A stretch of 64,000 nucleotides of DNA from the NCBI GenBank assembly GCA_036345935.2, contig JADWOT020001183.1, positions 1 to 64,000 on the forward strand, given 5' to 3'. The stretch is from Taenia hydatigena (taxonomy: Eukaryota; Platyhelminthes; Cestoda; Cyclophyllidea; Taeniidae). The notes beneath the pieces are model-generated. The model was not told the origin of the DNA and searched no databases. It saw nothing but the letters and a program-made list of their open reading frames with translations. Positions within the stretch are counted from its first letter, which is position 1, and each line of letters starts with the position of its first letter. Of this stretch, positions 24,886 to 35,179 are shown in pieces. The translations under genes were made by a program, and so were the position numbers.

Positions 24886-25632
24886 CTACTGCTGGCTGCT
24901 TTGGGTGCTGATTGTCTGGTCAGAAAGAGGTGTGTAACTGAGACTTATTAGTTTGATAGGAGTTTGACTTTCTTTGCAGATGGCTGTCAGCGTTGAAGTG
25001 GCAGTCGGCGCAGTAGGAAATAGAGGAGGAGGAGGAGGTTGGGAGGGAGAGTGAGGAGGAGTAGGTGCTGCGTCGTTGTTGCTTCCTGCTATTGCTACTA
25101 CCGCTGCTGCGAGATGTTGCGGTGTTTGTGACCTGATGGGCATGAGGAGTAGTAGGGGGGAAATCGATCCTGTCTTCTTCGTTTGCCCCACTGCTGCTGC
25201 TCGACCCTCTGTGACACTAAAGCGTCGACCTCGTGGTTGTTGTTGCTGAAGCCCTACTTCACTAAGTAGGGAGTTACTTTCTTGCCATGGGAGGCGTCGA
25301 CGCGAGATCTCGTCCGTCGGAAAATTTGACTGCTTCAAAAGTGCTAGCAAACGCAAATGCGGAGGTTCCTCCAACTTATAACTTGGGTGCATTTGAAACC
25401 TGTCGTGTTCTGTTTTATTGAAGCAGAACAAGTGTAAGAAAGGCAGAGGTGACTTCATCGAAGGGCTGCGACGGATTGGTGGCGTTTTCCATGATCGGCG
25501 GCCTAATTCTGTCTGTGTATCGTTGATCGTTGACTGACTGACCAATAAATCAATACTTTTATCAATAAAGCAGTCAATGAGCTGCCTATTGTGATGTAGT
25601 TGCCCGTTGTGGGAATTACAAAGTGTACTCAA
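24886..25632 (-). CDS. 248-codon open frame, unknown protein
   Basis: This is the longest uninterrupted frame in the window. My rough estimate, at about one stop per 22 codons, is that well under one frame this long is expected by chance. Residues 42-62 are basic and serine/proline-rich. Residues 88-127 look like folded or amphipathic protein (LEEPPHLRLLALLK, then SRRRLPW). A QQQQ run is at 129-132 and RGRRFSV, a possible kinase site, at 134-140. Residues 144-148 and 173-178 are alanine-rich and 189-204 proline-rich. Simple repeats (CTG and TCC-like) underlie the second half and could keep the frame open by composition alone. It may be a terminal exon with its true start in an upstream exon. 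No family was recognised. The duplicate near 58,960 covers only its extreme 5' end. Confidence 0.35.
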   Translation of the reverse strand: MSTLCNSHNGQLHHNRQLIDCFIDKSIDLLVSQSTINDTQTELGRRSWKTPPIRRSPSMKSPLPFLHLFCFNKTEHDRFQMHPSYKLEEPPHLRLLALLKQSNFPTDEISRRRLPWQESNSLLSEVGLQQQQPRGRRFSVTEGRAAAVGQTKKTGSISPLLLLMPIRSQTPQHLAAAVVAIAGSNNDAAPTPPHSPSQPPPPPLFPTAPTATSTLTAICKESQTPIKLISLSYTPLSDQTISTQSSQQ

Positions 25633-25810
25633 GCTGTTCGCGACACACTGCCTAAGCCATTACAATCATGACTTCGATCCCAACTCTTTCCGGCCCCCTA
25701 CTCGCCTTTTGCAATTTGTTAACCCCTTCGACTCAGGAGAGGGTCCGTGAAGAGACGTCAACATTGCCTCCTGCAGCCAGCTCCACTCTGTCCTCTAATC
25801 CGATTCCAAA
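25480..25810 (+). repeat. Segmental duplication, direct part
   Basis: It matches 58,960-59,245 in the same orientation, including ACTCAGGAGAGGGTCCGTGA (25,731 and 59,178) and AATAAATCAATA.TTT.ATCAA (about 25,543 and 59,014). The match stops abruptly at CCTCTAATCC. Beyond this the partner switches to the inverted copy of 26,280-28,120. An ATG-started frame here (25,668-25,928) is broken in the partner (ATG to GTG plus stops), so I do not call it a gene. Confidence 0.75.
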
Positions 25811-26479
25811 ATCTAAATGCCCACAGAGCATCCACCACCCATCCTTTAACTTCCATTGCATCCTGGGCCTCAACACCCATTCGTCACACTCTATCGACAG
25901 CACATTGATCATTCAACGATGTGATTAAACACATCCGTAAGTACCTCCTTATATGAACAGTACTCTACAGCCTTCATTCAACTTCCACTACTGGCATTTT
26001 ATCGTCTGCCTTTCCAGTCTCACCTGTGGCATTCGGTCGGTCGGTGGTCTAACTAACCAATACTGGTCAGCGCAATCTGCAGCACTGGCGCCTTTGAAGC
26101 CGTGAGGAACCACGTTCCTGTGTTCTCGATGACGTGGACGATGGCACGACGACAGCTGCATTCTGAATCAGGCCTTTAACTTATCAAGCATACCGGGTGA
26201 GAAGAGGAAAGCCGAAGATGAATGCATTTGTTGAGTCGACGTACTCCTCTCTGAGAACGTTAGTATTAGTGAACCTTCTAATTCTCTTTCTTCTGCTCCT
26301 CCTCCATGTGTGCTATGATGTGATGGCTATTGAGCCAAAGCAGAGAAGCACATGGGAAGGCAACGTCTGCTACTAGGAAATAACCTGTACTGAGGACCGT
26401 TGTGCAAAGACGACACCAGCAGACGCCACTGCTAGACACTACATGACACGTGCCGCAGATCAATCTACGCACATGTCAA
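25811..26479. other. Upstream region of the multi-exon gene
   Basis: From about 26,280 this sequence is duplicated, inverted, at about 61,060. It would hold the promoter and 5' leader of the gene starting near 26,480. I see no clear TATA box, and no spliced-leader exon is recognisable. Confidence 0.35.
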
Positions 26480-26762
26480 ATGCGAAGACGTCAATCACAC
26501 ACTCAACTGTCAGAAATGCATACGTACGCGTTGCGAAACCTTCCACTACTCATCTTGCTTCTCCGTCTTTTCCTTGTTTCCACTACTCGGTTCATTGCCA
26601 GCGTCTTCACCTCCTTTTGGTTCGTTCTCCCCGCCTTCAGTTTCCTTCTCATCCTCCTCTACTTTCGCTTCCGACGTCATCCCGCTCTCCTTCCTCTCGT
26701 CATTTCCAAAAGTTGCAAAGACGTCAAGGGACCGAAGCAGGTAGAAATCGCAGAAATTAGGG
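26480..26762 (+). CDS. Exon 1, hydrophobic leader
   Basis: The frame opens MRRRQSHTQL and is strongly hydrophobic over about residues 17-60 (leucine, phenylalanine and valine runs), then turns polar as KSCKDVKGPKQVEIAEIR before the GTAAGT donor at 26,763. The inverted copy (60,595-60,868) is open in the same frame. It differs by an in-frame loss of three codons and keeps the donor as GTGAGT. The opposite strand is also open in both copies and would encode an acidic, glutamate-rich tail, so strand is not proven. The splice donor and phase match to exon 2 favour plus. Confidence 0.45.
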
Positions 26763-29319
26763 GTAAGTCGTACTATCATCATTTTCTCCGCCTCCTCCTC
26801 CTCCCACGTCTCCTTCTGCTCCTCCTCTTCCTTCCTCCAATCCATCTTACCCCTTTTCTTCCCTACTAGGTTTGCATGCGTTAATTCAACATTGTGCTCG
26901 CTAGCATGCCAGGGCATTTCACATATCAAGAGAGAAAGCCAGGGTTAAATGCTTAAAGCGTGCCTTCAGGGAGAGGTGTGTAGATTATTTTTTTTCAATC
27001 AGCTGCATGGTTATAGGAGTGGGTGGATGAAGGTATTGTGGGGTAGTGGGAAGCGAGAACGAAGGAAATGAAGATGAAATGTCTACAGCACTACGCATAG
27101 ACATACAGTAATAACATTTCGCCAGCCCTCTTCCCTAATATCCTTTCCCCTCTGTTCGCAGCTCCTCTCTTCTCCTCATTTACCCATTCCTCCTTCTACT
27201 TTAGTTGAACAAGCGTGTTACTTTGCCACCATCGGAGAGGTACAATCGCCACCCTTGTCTTCTCTGGTGCGGAGCAAGTACTCACGTAGACACAGAATTA
27301 GGGAGATCCATCACGAAGTTACCTTTGTCAGCTCCATAGCAGCCTTTAGGGGTAAGTCGCCATTTTCTTTCATGCAGGTATGCCTTGTACCGCTTTGCTC
27401 ATCTCGTTTCTTATGTCTGTCTCGCACGCGATTGCGGATTGCCTAATCGAGAGCAGGAGTAGGGACAGAAGCAGGAGCAGGTGTAGTGAAACAGAAGCAG
27501 TGTAGCACGTTAGGCAAAACTAGGCTTAACTAGGTCGGACTGTACTGAACTAATTCAAATACGAGTAGAATAGTGCAGCCACGTATGCCTGATTATGACA
27601 GTCTGGTGTGGAAGAGAGTGAGAAAGGTTGGGAAGGAAGAGGATAGATAGGTAGGTGGCCGTCTTCATGACCTACCGTTCAAATCAACCTTAACGCCTCC
27701 TCATTTGTCACGTCGAATCAGGCTAACGCAGCTGCAGGCTGCATGCAATGAGGTCTTTCTCTTCTGCCTGGCAGATATTAGGGACAAAAGTGCATACGCA
27801 GCAGCAAGGTCCGGTGACGTCTCCGAGATGGTGGAGCGGAAACCCTTTTGCCTCCTCCTCCTCTCGCATGTCCCTCTTCAATCCATTTTCGGTGAGTCAC
27901 TTCTTCTTCTTGTCTGCGTTCCACTTCACTGCGTGTGCTCCTTAGCACTGCGTCTTGCATTATGTCTTAGTGCTTACGCTTCATTTATTCAAATCAGAGA
28001 AAATGGAGGAAGGAGTGCTGCCTACATATCATCTTCTTACAGTACTTCATGTTTCCATTTCAGTGACACCAGGGCGTCTCACTCGTCTGGCTACCCCACG
28101 AATCTGTCAAGTTCTCCTCTCCCGGACCCACAGTCTCTTCTCCTCTTCCTCCTCCTCCAGCCCTATTATTTACCAACGCCCTTTAAGCAAGTCCCGTTCC
28201 TCTCTCCATTTCCTTTATTCCTCATCAAGCTATGTTAAATGGTGATGGTGATGAGAGAAGTTTTGCTCCCAACTAGACGAGTCCTAGACTACACCAGAGT
28301 AGACTACACTAGGTTTAAGCAATGTCTGAATTTTGCTTTAACTTAGCTAGCATTGCCGTATCCCCTTCATTCCCATCTTCAATCTTTTTTTTTACTTTTC
28401 TGTAGTTTGTTTTATTCCATGCCGCCTCAGTTCTGCCACCTCTTCCTCCTCCTCATCCCACTCCTTCTCCTCCACCAGTTATGCCCTTGAGAGCGAAGGT
28501 TAGTGCTTTTCACCTACTTCTCGCTTCGTATTGCATAGTTCGGCTCATACCCCACCTTTCATGTCATTCCCCACATCCGTCTCCCACCTTGTAGAGAGTT
28601 CCTCTACCTGGTAGTCCATAATAATGGGTAAGAAGGTGCTCTTCTCTCCCTGCTCATCTATCTCAACTCTGTTCGTTAGGTCTGTCCCACTGTGTGTGCA
28701 TACCGTTGTCCACTTCCTTTGTCCTTCTAGATCGTTGTCGTGATCAGTGTGGCACGGAAACAGGTGAGAACATGTGTTGCTTGTATGTGTGCGCGTGTGT
28801 TTGTGTGTGTAGGCCTGTTGTCACAGTTGGTCAATCTTCCTCTCCGTACGCGACTTTGCAGACGACCAGGTAGATAGTTGTATCCTGGGCCCAGTAAGCT
28901 CTCCTTTGACCATTCATTTGTTGTCTGGTTTGTTGGCAGGTTGGTTGGTTTTAACTTCTCACTTCTTAACCCACCTATTTCGCGTTACCTGCCTCCTGCT
29001 TCTTCCGCCTCTGCCTCCTGTCCTCCCTCATCATCATTCAATCTTTTCTCTTCTCTTTTTTCAGATTGAAGAAGACATATCGTGGTGGAATGAAAGCAGC
29101 GACGATAAAAATATGAGCAACATTGTGCATGGAGGTGGTCCAAACGGTCACAGATGGTTGCGGCGATTAGCCGACCATGTGCTGAGGATATCTAGCCGCC
29201 TGCACCTACACAGAGGAAAAAGACTTACCAAAAGAAGTGGTGCTATGAGGCGGTCCCCGAACCCGGTGATCTGCGGTTGTGGGAGTCGCAATTGCGCAGT
29301 ACTTAACATTAGACACTAA
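26480..29319 (+). CDS. Candidate multi-exon gene with small symmetric exons
   Basis: Proposed exons are 26,480-26,762, 27,205-27,351, 27,775-27,891 and 28,064-28,105, then uncertain micro-exons, and a terminal exon at 29,065-29,319. The first four join in one frame: each donor splits a codon after its first base, so exons of 147, 117 and 42 bases can be skipped without shifting the frame. Donors are strong (GTAAGT, GTAAGT, GTGAGT) except the fourth (GTCAAG). The predicted product starts with a hydrophobic, signal-anchor-like region, then a soluble part. Family is unknown. Small symmetric exons behind a hydrophobic leader recall the micro-exon genes described in flatworms, but that is analogy, not homology. 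The link between exon 4 and the terminal exon is not resolved: phases of the small exons seen there do not all agree. Transcript evidence would settle it. Confidence 0.45.
27205..27351 (+). CDS. Exon 2, 49 codons, phase 1-1
   Basis: After acceptor CTACTTTTAG the frame reads VEQACYFATIGEVQSPPLSS, with its first base from exon 1, and ends in FVSSIAAFR before GTAAGT. The inverted copy at 60,008-60,154 has the same length, both splice sites (its acceptor is TCCACTGCAG) and no stop. I count 13 base differences in 147; about nine change an amino acid. Changes cluster in the middle, where SKYSRRHRI becomes REKSRRRIM. No family recognised. Confidence 0.55.
27775..27891 (+). CDS. Exon 3, 39 codons, phase 1-1
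   Basis: After CTGCCTGGCAG the frame reads DIRDKSAYAAARSGDVSEMV, then a cysteine/leucine-rich end, to the donor GTGAGT at 27,892. The inverted copy (59,475-59,590) has 17 base differences over the first 77 bases, about 14 of them changing amino acids, then a one-base deletion. It has lost both splice sites. The exon 3 signal in this copy is therefore intact where the partner's is not. Confidence 0.5.
28064..28105 (+). CDS. Possible exon 4, 14 codons, phase 1-1
   Basis: It follows the good acceptor TTTCCATTTCAG and reads VTPGRLTRLATPRI. The inverted partner keeps acceptor AAATCAG and a same-length open frame, with about 12 of 42 bases changed. The donor GTCAAG is weak, so the right edge is uncertain. 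An alternative upstream acceptor at 28,041-28,042 would add 21 in-frame bases. Confidence 0.3.
28595..28763 (+). CDS. Two possible 33-base micro-exons
   Basis: Segment 28,595-28,627 lies between CCACCTTGTAG and GTAAGA. Segment 28,731-28,763 lies between GTCCTTCTAG and GTGAGA. Both are 33 bases and flanked by consensus-like signals. The first is open only in a frame reading EFLYLVVHNN. The second is open in two frames, one reading DRCRDQCGTET. Their phases do not join simply, so at most one mode of splicing is guessed here. A further short candidate is 28,479-28,498. Neither is in the duplicated part, so no comparison can support them. Confidence 0.25.
29065..29319 (+). CDS. Possible terminal exon, basic C-terminus
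   Basis: A long pyrimidine tract and CTTTTTTCAG precede an 84-codon frame ending in TAA at 29,317-29,319. It reads IEEDISWWNESSDDKNMSN at the start, then an arginine/histidine-rich part (GHRWLRRLADHVLRI) and a short cysteine-containing end (VICGCGSRNC). The sequence looks like real protein, not simple repeat. No family recognised. No AATAAA signal is close downstream. Membership in the gene beginning at 26,480 is inferred from strand and nearness only. Confidence 0.4.
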   Translation: MEEDISWWNESSDDKNMSNIVHGGGPNGHRWLRRLADHVLRISSRLHLHRGKRLTKRSGAMRRSPNPVICGCGSRNCAVLNIRH

Positions 29320-30999
29320 GGACTTCTGCCCCACCCACCCCCAATTTCTCCATGTACTTACACCAAGCCTTCCCCTCTCCTATCCTCTCTCTTCCCTAAT
29401 AGAAGTGTTTTCATCCAACTGCGTCTTCTTGGGCACTGCATTATGCACGTTCCATCAGTAAATACCATCCACTTTAATGGGCACACTTAACTTCTCGTGT
29501 CACAGTCCTTCACTGTGGTTAGAGTAGTAGACTTGCAGAGCGAGCATGCCCTGGCTTTCTGCAAGAAGACGGTGGGCGCTGAACCATTGTTTCTCAGTGG
29601 CTGTGTGGTTGTGAGCGGCAAATGCCGTCGTGATTGATTGGACGACTTTTCGCTCAATATGATTTGAACACTTGGATGGGTGAGCTTGTCCGATATGTTC
29701 AGTAGTCCAAATAGTGGGAGAAGCAGATTGTCCCCGAGAGAAGGCAGGGCAAGTGGGGTGTCGATCGGGCAGGTATTTCCACTTAAGCCTCTCCTCTACC
29801 CCAAGAGTAGACGCATACCTAGGCTGATAGTGCTCCATCTTCTGTGTGTGTCAATATGGAATGCGCTGACAGACTCGCGGCTTTCATTGACTTCAGAGAT
29901 GGCTTGGATGCGCTTTGATGTCCTCAGTGAAATCACGAATGAGCGAACATTCGATTCAATCTCTACATAACTATGTGAATGAAGGAGCGACTCGTCCTTG
30001 GACATTGTCTACTGACTTAATGTTAGTATCACAGAAGATGCTCTAAGTTCCTATCGCCTCTTCACTTCGGGTATGAGATTTGCTTAGCACAATCATTGCT
30101 TGATTATTTAATTATTCTGCTGTGTCTTTTATACGAAAGGAGTAAAAATTGAGGTGGAGGAGTCCAGCTACCACAACTAATTATCCTAAATGGAGTCTGC
30201 AACAAGCCGTTCATGCGATGAGCTTTTTGGAATGAATAGAAAACTTAGAAGAGGAACTACTATTCTTTCGTTTAAGGACTTGCACTGGCTGAATTCTACA
30301 GAGTCCACTCGACTGTAGATCGCGTAACACTTCGAAGCTCCACCCCATGCACATTGACCAAGATTGTGTGGCAGTGTCAAGCAAATTTAAGTCACTTGGC
30401 AGTTATTCGAATAATTTATTTTGTAACGCTTTGCTATTTGCCTAAATTCCATCTCCTGGTGCGAGAACTTGGTTGGCTGTTGTGTCATCAGTAGGCAAAC
30501 TAGCCTCTAGGCCATGCTAGCATCCCGAATTTTTTTTCTGTTTATCAAACAAATGTATTTCCCTCATGTGTTATATCTTCCTTCGTCTCGAAAAAAGCCT
30601 CGGGAAGCTATGACTTTGTTAACTAATTGTATGATCCAAAACTTGCTAAAACGATGCAAAGGTTACAATAAACATTCAAAGTTCTAGCTTGAAAGCCCAT
30701 CTCATTTTTAAGTGGTGAAATTGTAAGCAGGAATTCTGTTGGCGGAGGCGTAAATAAGACATGATTTTATTTATCCCATTATTCATCGTGGAAATATCCA
30801 AGTCGTGTGCATCCATTTCCACTGAGAGCATATCCAGACTAGACCGCAAACGTATTTGAGTAGAGGATAATATATTGCAGATCACGATAAGTGCATTTGA
30901 AAACAACAGAGCTATTCGTGCGAAAATTTAAAGCGAGACATTCGCAGTGCTTTATTTCTGATTAGGCGAATTGTTTGACATTAAACTTTTCCACATAGG
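29320..30999. other. Downstream region, no gene seen
   Basis: No convincing gene. A 112-codon minus-strand frame (29,500-29,838) has no motif. The inverted partner of the short repeat at 16,980 lies at about 30,380-30,520. An AATAAA is at about 30,666. Confidence 0.4.
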
Positions 31000-31600
31000 C
31001 AATGCAAATCAGCGCTCGCAAACACGTTAGCTTCTAAGCAGCAGACCACTTTAACATAATAAAAGCAATGCCTTTTTGTTGCTGTAAGGCTAAACGATTT
31101 TCAATACTAGGAGCTGTTGTTACTTAAAATGTGCAACCACTCCATTGCGTCACAAATGTGTGACACGGTTCAAACATTAGGCAAGGAAGACCAGTTGTGC
31201 CGGCTCCAACCTCGGACGCATCAAATGAGATCAACATATGCAAACAAGGACGTGGCGAGTTTATTGGAATAGCGGAAGTAGTCTGAACCCAACTTGCGGT
31301 TTGGCAGCCGTGGACTGGTCACTGAAAGGCACACCTCGGCATTCAAAAGGGAGATCACCTAACTCGCTGCTGGCTGTGCTTTGACGTCAGTGGCACAACT
31401 AGAAGTCAAGTTCAGTGAGCACTTAGCTATTTTGTGCCTTAGAGAAATCGGTTATTATCTTTGAAGTGACTCTACAGAGAGGGTAGGTGAAGCGAACAGG
31501 GCTTGATGGGTGGTCGCACTGACGTCTATTTTTCGCACCAACACACCTTTGATTGATTAAAATCAGGTTAATTTAGAACAAGGAATGAGAAAATTCTACA
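31000..31600 (+). repeat. Dispersed repeat R4, copy 1
   Basis: It matches 32,090-32,650 directly. Shared blocks are GCAAACACGTTAGC against GCAAGCGCATTAGC, CACTCCATTGCGTCACAAATG against ACTCCGTTGCATCACATTTG, and CACACCTTTGATTGATTAA against CACATCTTTGATCGGTTAA. It carries the near-palindrome CACAAATGTGTGACAC at 31,151. A 61-codon frame at 31,604-31,789 follows, reading VVVQALQSRL near its end. It has a loosely similar partner near 51,650-51,740 but no recognised family. Confidence 0.55.
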
Positions 31601-32039
31601 CACTTGAATGGCGTTGAACAGCTGTTGGCAAAGCGGTGTGTTGCTGAAATCGTGGTAGAAGTAGGAGAGTTGCCTGAGGAGGCGACTGTAACCACATCAA
31701 AGTTACCATCTCCATTCACCTCAGATGATACCTGCGTGGTAGTTCAAGCCTTACAAAGTCGATTATTAGAATTCGACATTACTGATTGATTTGATTCAGC
31801 ATATGCTTGAATGGTTGAGTTCTCACTGTGCCTAAGCAGATACCCATAACACTACACAGAGGAGTAGGCGAAACGAGTCTCAGTGGGTGCCTTGGTGGTT
31901 GACAGCTGACAAGGGAAGAAAGTCAACTTGGTGACGTACATTGGCAAAGATCTCTGACCTCTCAAAAAGCCGTCATCCCTGATTAAAATCTATTTGAATT
32001 TTAGGTTATGGAGGCATTCTAATCGTGTTTGAAACCTTG

Positions 32040-32650
32040 CAAGCTCCCTAGAATTTTCTAACCATTTGGGTACTTGCGCTTCTGTTCGCGGTGGGGCAGA
32101 TCCATATTTGCAAGCGCATTAGCCTCCAAGTACCAAGTATTTTTTAATGAATGAGGAATTACTTTTTTTTGCTAAAATTTTATTCGCTTTTTAAGGTTAG
32201 CGGTTGTTTTCGCTTACAATGGACAATTACTCCGTTGCATCACATTTGTGCGACATTGGCCATTTATCAAGCAAGAACAATCAGTCACGCAGACGCATGA
32301 CAACAGCTTAAGCTAAGCGAACGAAGACTTAGTTTGCGGTATAGTGACTGTGGTGTGGTCGCAGGGAAGCACACTTTCTTATGCAAATGCGAGGACACAT
32401 GTTTCTCTGCAGCTCGCGGTTACGCCCTATTGGAACGGCTGCGAGATGAGATCAGTGTACACAGCTCCCTGTGCCCCAAAGGATTTCGTCCCTGCAAAGA
32501 GGGTGTGTGGAATACATGTGGCTTGGCGGAAGGTCGTACTGCCATCCATTTCCCATCTTAACACATCTTTGATCGGTTAACAACAAGGCTAATGCAAAAC
32601 ACGCATGAAGGATCATCTGAGTACGCCTTCTGCGACTTACTGGTTCTACA
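32040..32650 (+). repeat. Dispersed repeat R4, copy 2
   Basis: Tandem-like partner of 31,000-31,600. Its left third (about 32,060-32,290) also matches the reverse complement of 35,180-35,450, starting CGGTGG.GCAGATCCATATT. It carries CACATTTGTGCGACA at 32,241. A cysteine-containing frame at 32,334-32,561 is not shared by the other copies. Confidence 0.55.
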
Positions 32651-33042
32651 AATGGAAGAAGGAGTGATTAAATGACCATATATATGGAGTGGCATGCCTT
32701 AAAACTAAAGGACTCAGTCTACACGATAAGGCTCATTTGGATTCATAAGGGCCTAAAATATTCAAGGGCCGCAAGAGGGCCCCACCCAAAGTAAGAAGAG
32801 CGAGATATTCCGAGTGTCCTCCAAACGCCGCTATCGCAGCCGTCCATCCAGCCATCCATCAATCTGCCAATTAAATTATTTCAGCCGACCCTATATTCTC
32901 CTTGTTAGTTCAGTTTGATAAAACTGTCAAGTCAAAAACGAGGATGTGCGTGGAGGAAGCAGACCACCTCAGCAGAATTCCACTGAGTGATGGTGCTGTT
33001 CATGAAGAATGAGACTAGGTTTTCCACTTTTTGCTTTAGATC
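32651..33042. other. No gene seen
   Basis: Nothing recognised. A short CCATCCATCCAGCCATCCATC-like run lies at about 32,840-32,862. Confidence 0.4.
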
Positions 33043-33393
33043 TTAGCAAATTCGTTTCAACAGCAATCCAAAATTGTCATATACTCTGTTAGAACCACAT
33101 GTTTTAACCTTATTTTCCCACTTGAACTCGCACGTTGCACATGTGTGACATGCGAAAACAATTATTTTTTGATAGCTGACAATGATACCACCACGCTCAT
33201 GAGCTTCATGCAAAGTTTTGCTGAGTAAGCATAGTGGATGCCTGCTAAAAATTGTTAGCGACTCTAAATGGTTGTGACAATCAATGGTGTAGTGCTTTAG
33301 TTTTGAAAGTGTAAAAGAAGGAAGGATATGGATTTTGGAACGTGATGTATGCACTGGCGAACAGCCACATTTAACATCTGTAGGAATGACCAA
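33043..33393 (-). mobile_element. Possible gypsy integrase zinc-finger remnant
   Basis: A 116-codon minus-strand frame reads LSKTLHEAHERGG, then about 14 residues later CHTCATCEFKWENK. Retroviral-type integrases of gypsy elements carry an H..H..C..C zinc finger in this arrangement, often HEAH..GG..G followed by C..C..C...K. The first histidine pair and the cysteine pair are present, but the spacing between them is shorter than usual and the rest shows no D,D,E core. It may be a decayed fragment or a chance match. Confidence 0.35.
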
Positions 33394-33729
33394 CTACCAA
33401 ACAGGGACTTGGTCGCGATTTTCCAAGTGCACATCAACTTGCAATTCAACTGCATTTTTACTCAGCAATCCAATAGCAGTTAACACGACATTGGGTTGCT
33501 GATACCAATACAAGTAGAAGTGAGCCTGTAGGGCTGCACGCGCCCTCCATTCAAGGTTTTTAGGTAAGTCGCACAGGAAATGCTATAGTTTCTTCTTTTG
33601 TGAACTGCCGGTCCTGTTATCGAGCGGGTTATCTTTTCATGCAAACCCCCTTCCAACTTTAGCCAATTAATGAAACACAAGGATTGCATCACTTAAGAAG
33701 CCGGTCCTTCATCCCATTGCCAGTGTCTG

Positions 33730-34545
33730 TGCCCCTCATTCGCATCACCTAGCTTAGCTTTTGTTTTTTTAAGGTCGTTGTTAGTTCTAGGCTATGAATT
33801 GCAGCAGTTACGAGACTTTGATGGTGATGCGCCGTGTGTCTGCAACGTTCCATCCTGTGCTGTGATCAACGCAAATGCCCCGCATCCGTTGGGAGCTGAT
33901 TAAAATGCTTTGGAATCGCAGCTATTTGTAGCCAGCATCATGTTGGTGCGTAAACCGATGGTGGAACTGCAACTGGGCTTGCAGTCGTATCGTAATTCCT
34001 TTCCATGCCATCCTTACCCACAAACCTCGAAGGGTCCAAACGCTTCCTATTGACAAGAAACAAATAGCATGGGCCAATAAATTCACATAACAAGTGTTTT
34101 GTGGATTAATGTCAGAATGTGGACTGAAAACCAGCACTAATATAAAGCGAATGCGGTGCACGAGTCCCGACGAGATGAACATTTTTACACATGGGTAAAA
34201 CATGCTGCAATCGGTTCGACAGCATCGATGTCACTCCAGCAGTGGGATGCCGAACCTGTGGCTAGTACACGCGCCTTTTATTTGCGCCATCTGTTTACGC
34301 GATCTATGCTTGAGGTCGTTCCAATTTCAGACTAAAAATTGCTACACTTCTGAGACCTTGATAAAAATGCGCCATACACCCGCCACATTACACTGCCCTG
34401 TGGTCGAAGTAAGTACGTGCACATCTGATGGAAGACGAATGAAATGCCTTGAAAATGCGTCCATTTGTGGCTAATGCTATGCTAATGCGTTGATTTAGGG
34501 CGAAACCGCATTGCACGTCGTCCTCACTCACAAACCTCTAGGGCT
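33730..34545 (+). repeat. Two diverged direct repeats, about 520-base period
   Basis: Segment 33,730-34,045 matches 34,250-34,545. Shared blocks are AGGTCGTT followed by TTCTAGGCTATGAATTGC or TTTCAGACTAAAAATTGC, GAGACTTTGATGGTGATGCGCC or GAGACCTTGATAAAAATGCGCC, CAGCTATTTGTAGCCAGC or CCATTTGTGGCTAATGC, and CTTACCCACAAACCTCGAAGG or CTCACTCACAAACCTCTAGGG. No shared open frame. Confidence 0.5.
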
Positions 34546-35179
34546 CTTGGTGTCAGCTATTGGGAAAAAACGAGTAGTGAGAGGTGACAGACTAAAAGAA
34601 TTGATGCTTTTGGACCTACACCAGAACAGGGGCTAATAGAGAGCACCGATTACAAGCTACTGCAATGCTTGCCACGGTTAAGGTATGCTGCGTCGTTCAT
34701 AATTGTGCAGATTCACTAGATGGGTGAAGTAGAAAATAGTAGAATTTCACTCGAATCTCTACTTTTATTTGTAAAGAGTTGGGTCATTCAAGATTACTTG
34801 TTTGGATAAAGTCGTGTTGCGGTCGTTTTATTAAGTCCACCACACAGCTTATCCTTTAAGAAGTGAAGTCATAAGGACGTGAATTTCTATTAACTGCAAA
34901 AATGCATTGCAGGAGAAACACAGTGGACGCTGTAAAGTTCATGACCGGTCCCTTTGAGGCATAGAGGTGGTAAATACCCACCGGCCTCGTCTTTAGGTCG
35001 TGCCATCAAGCCGAAACCCTAATCTGCAGAGGGACAAGTGATTACGCTTTCGTATACAAAGGTGTGCCTCACAGCAACCATTCCACAGCGGCTACAGCGC
35101 TGGCTGGGTTCTGGAAAATGTTGCCAATGCTATAAATTATACCGCGACTTTGGTTATTCATGTTTGTTTTATTCTGTGT
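34546..35179. other. No gene seen
   Basis: No recognised feature. Confidence 0.4.

Noticed and set aside
25668..25928. 86-codon ATG-started frame upstream of the multi-exon gene
   Set aside because: The duplicate at about 59,114 has GTG in place of ATG and stops within about 20 codons.
26546..26929. Acidic minus-strand frame over exon 1 as the real coding strand
   Set aside because: It is open in both copies, but there is no acceptor or donor for it. The plus strand has strong donors and matching phase to the next exon. Kept only as an alternative.
31604..31789. 61-codon acidic frame as a conserved small protein
   Set aside because: The similar sequence near 51,650 is not open in the same frame and the similarity is loose.
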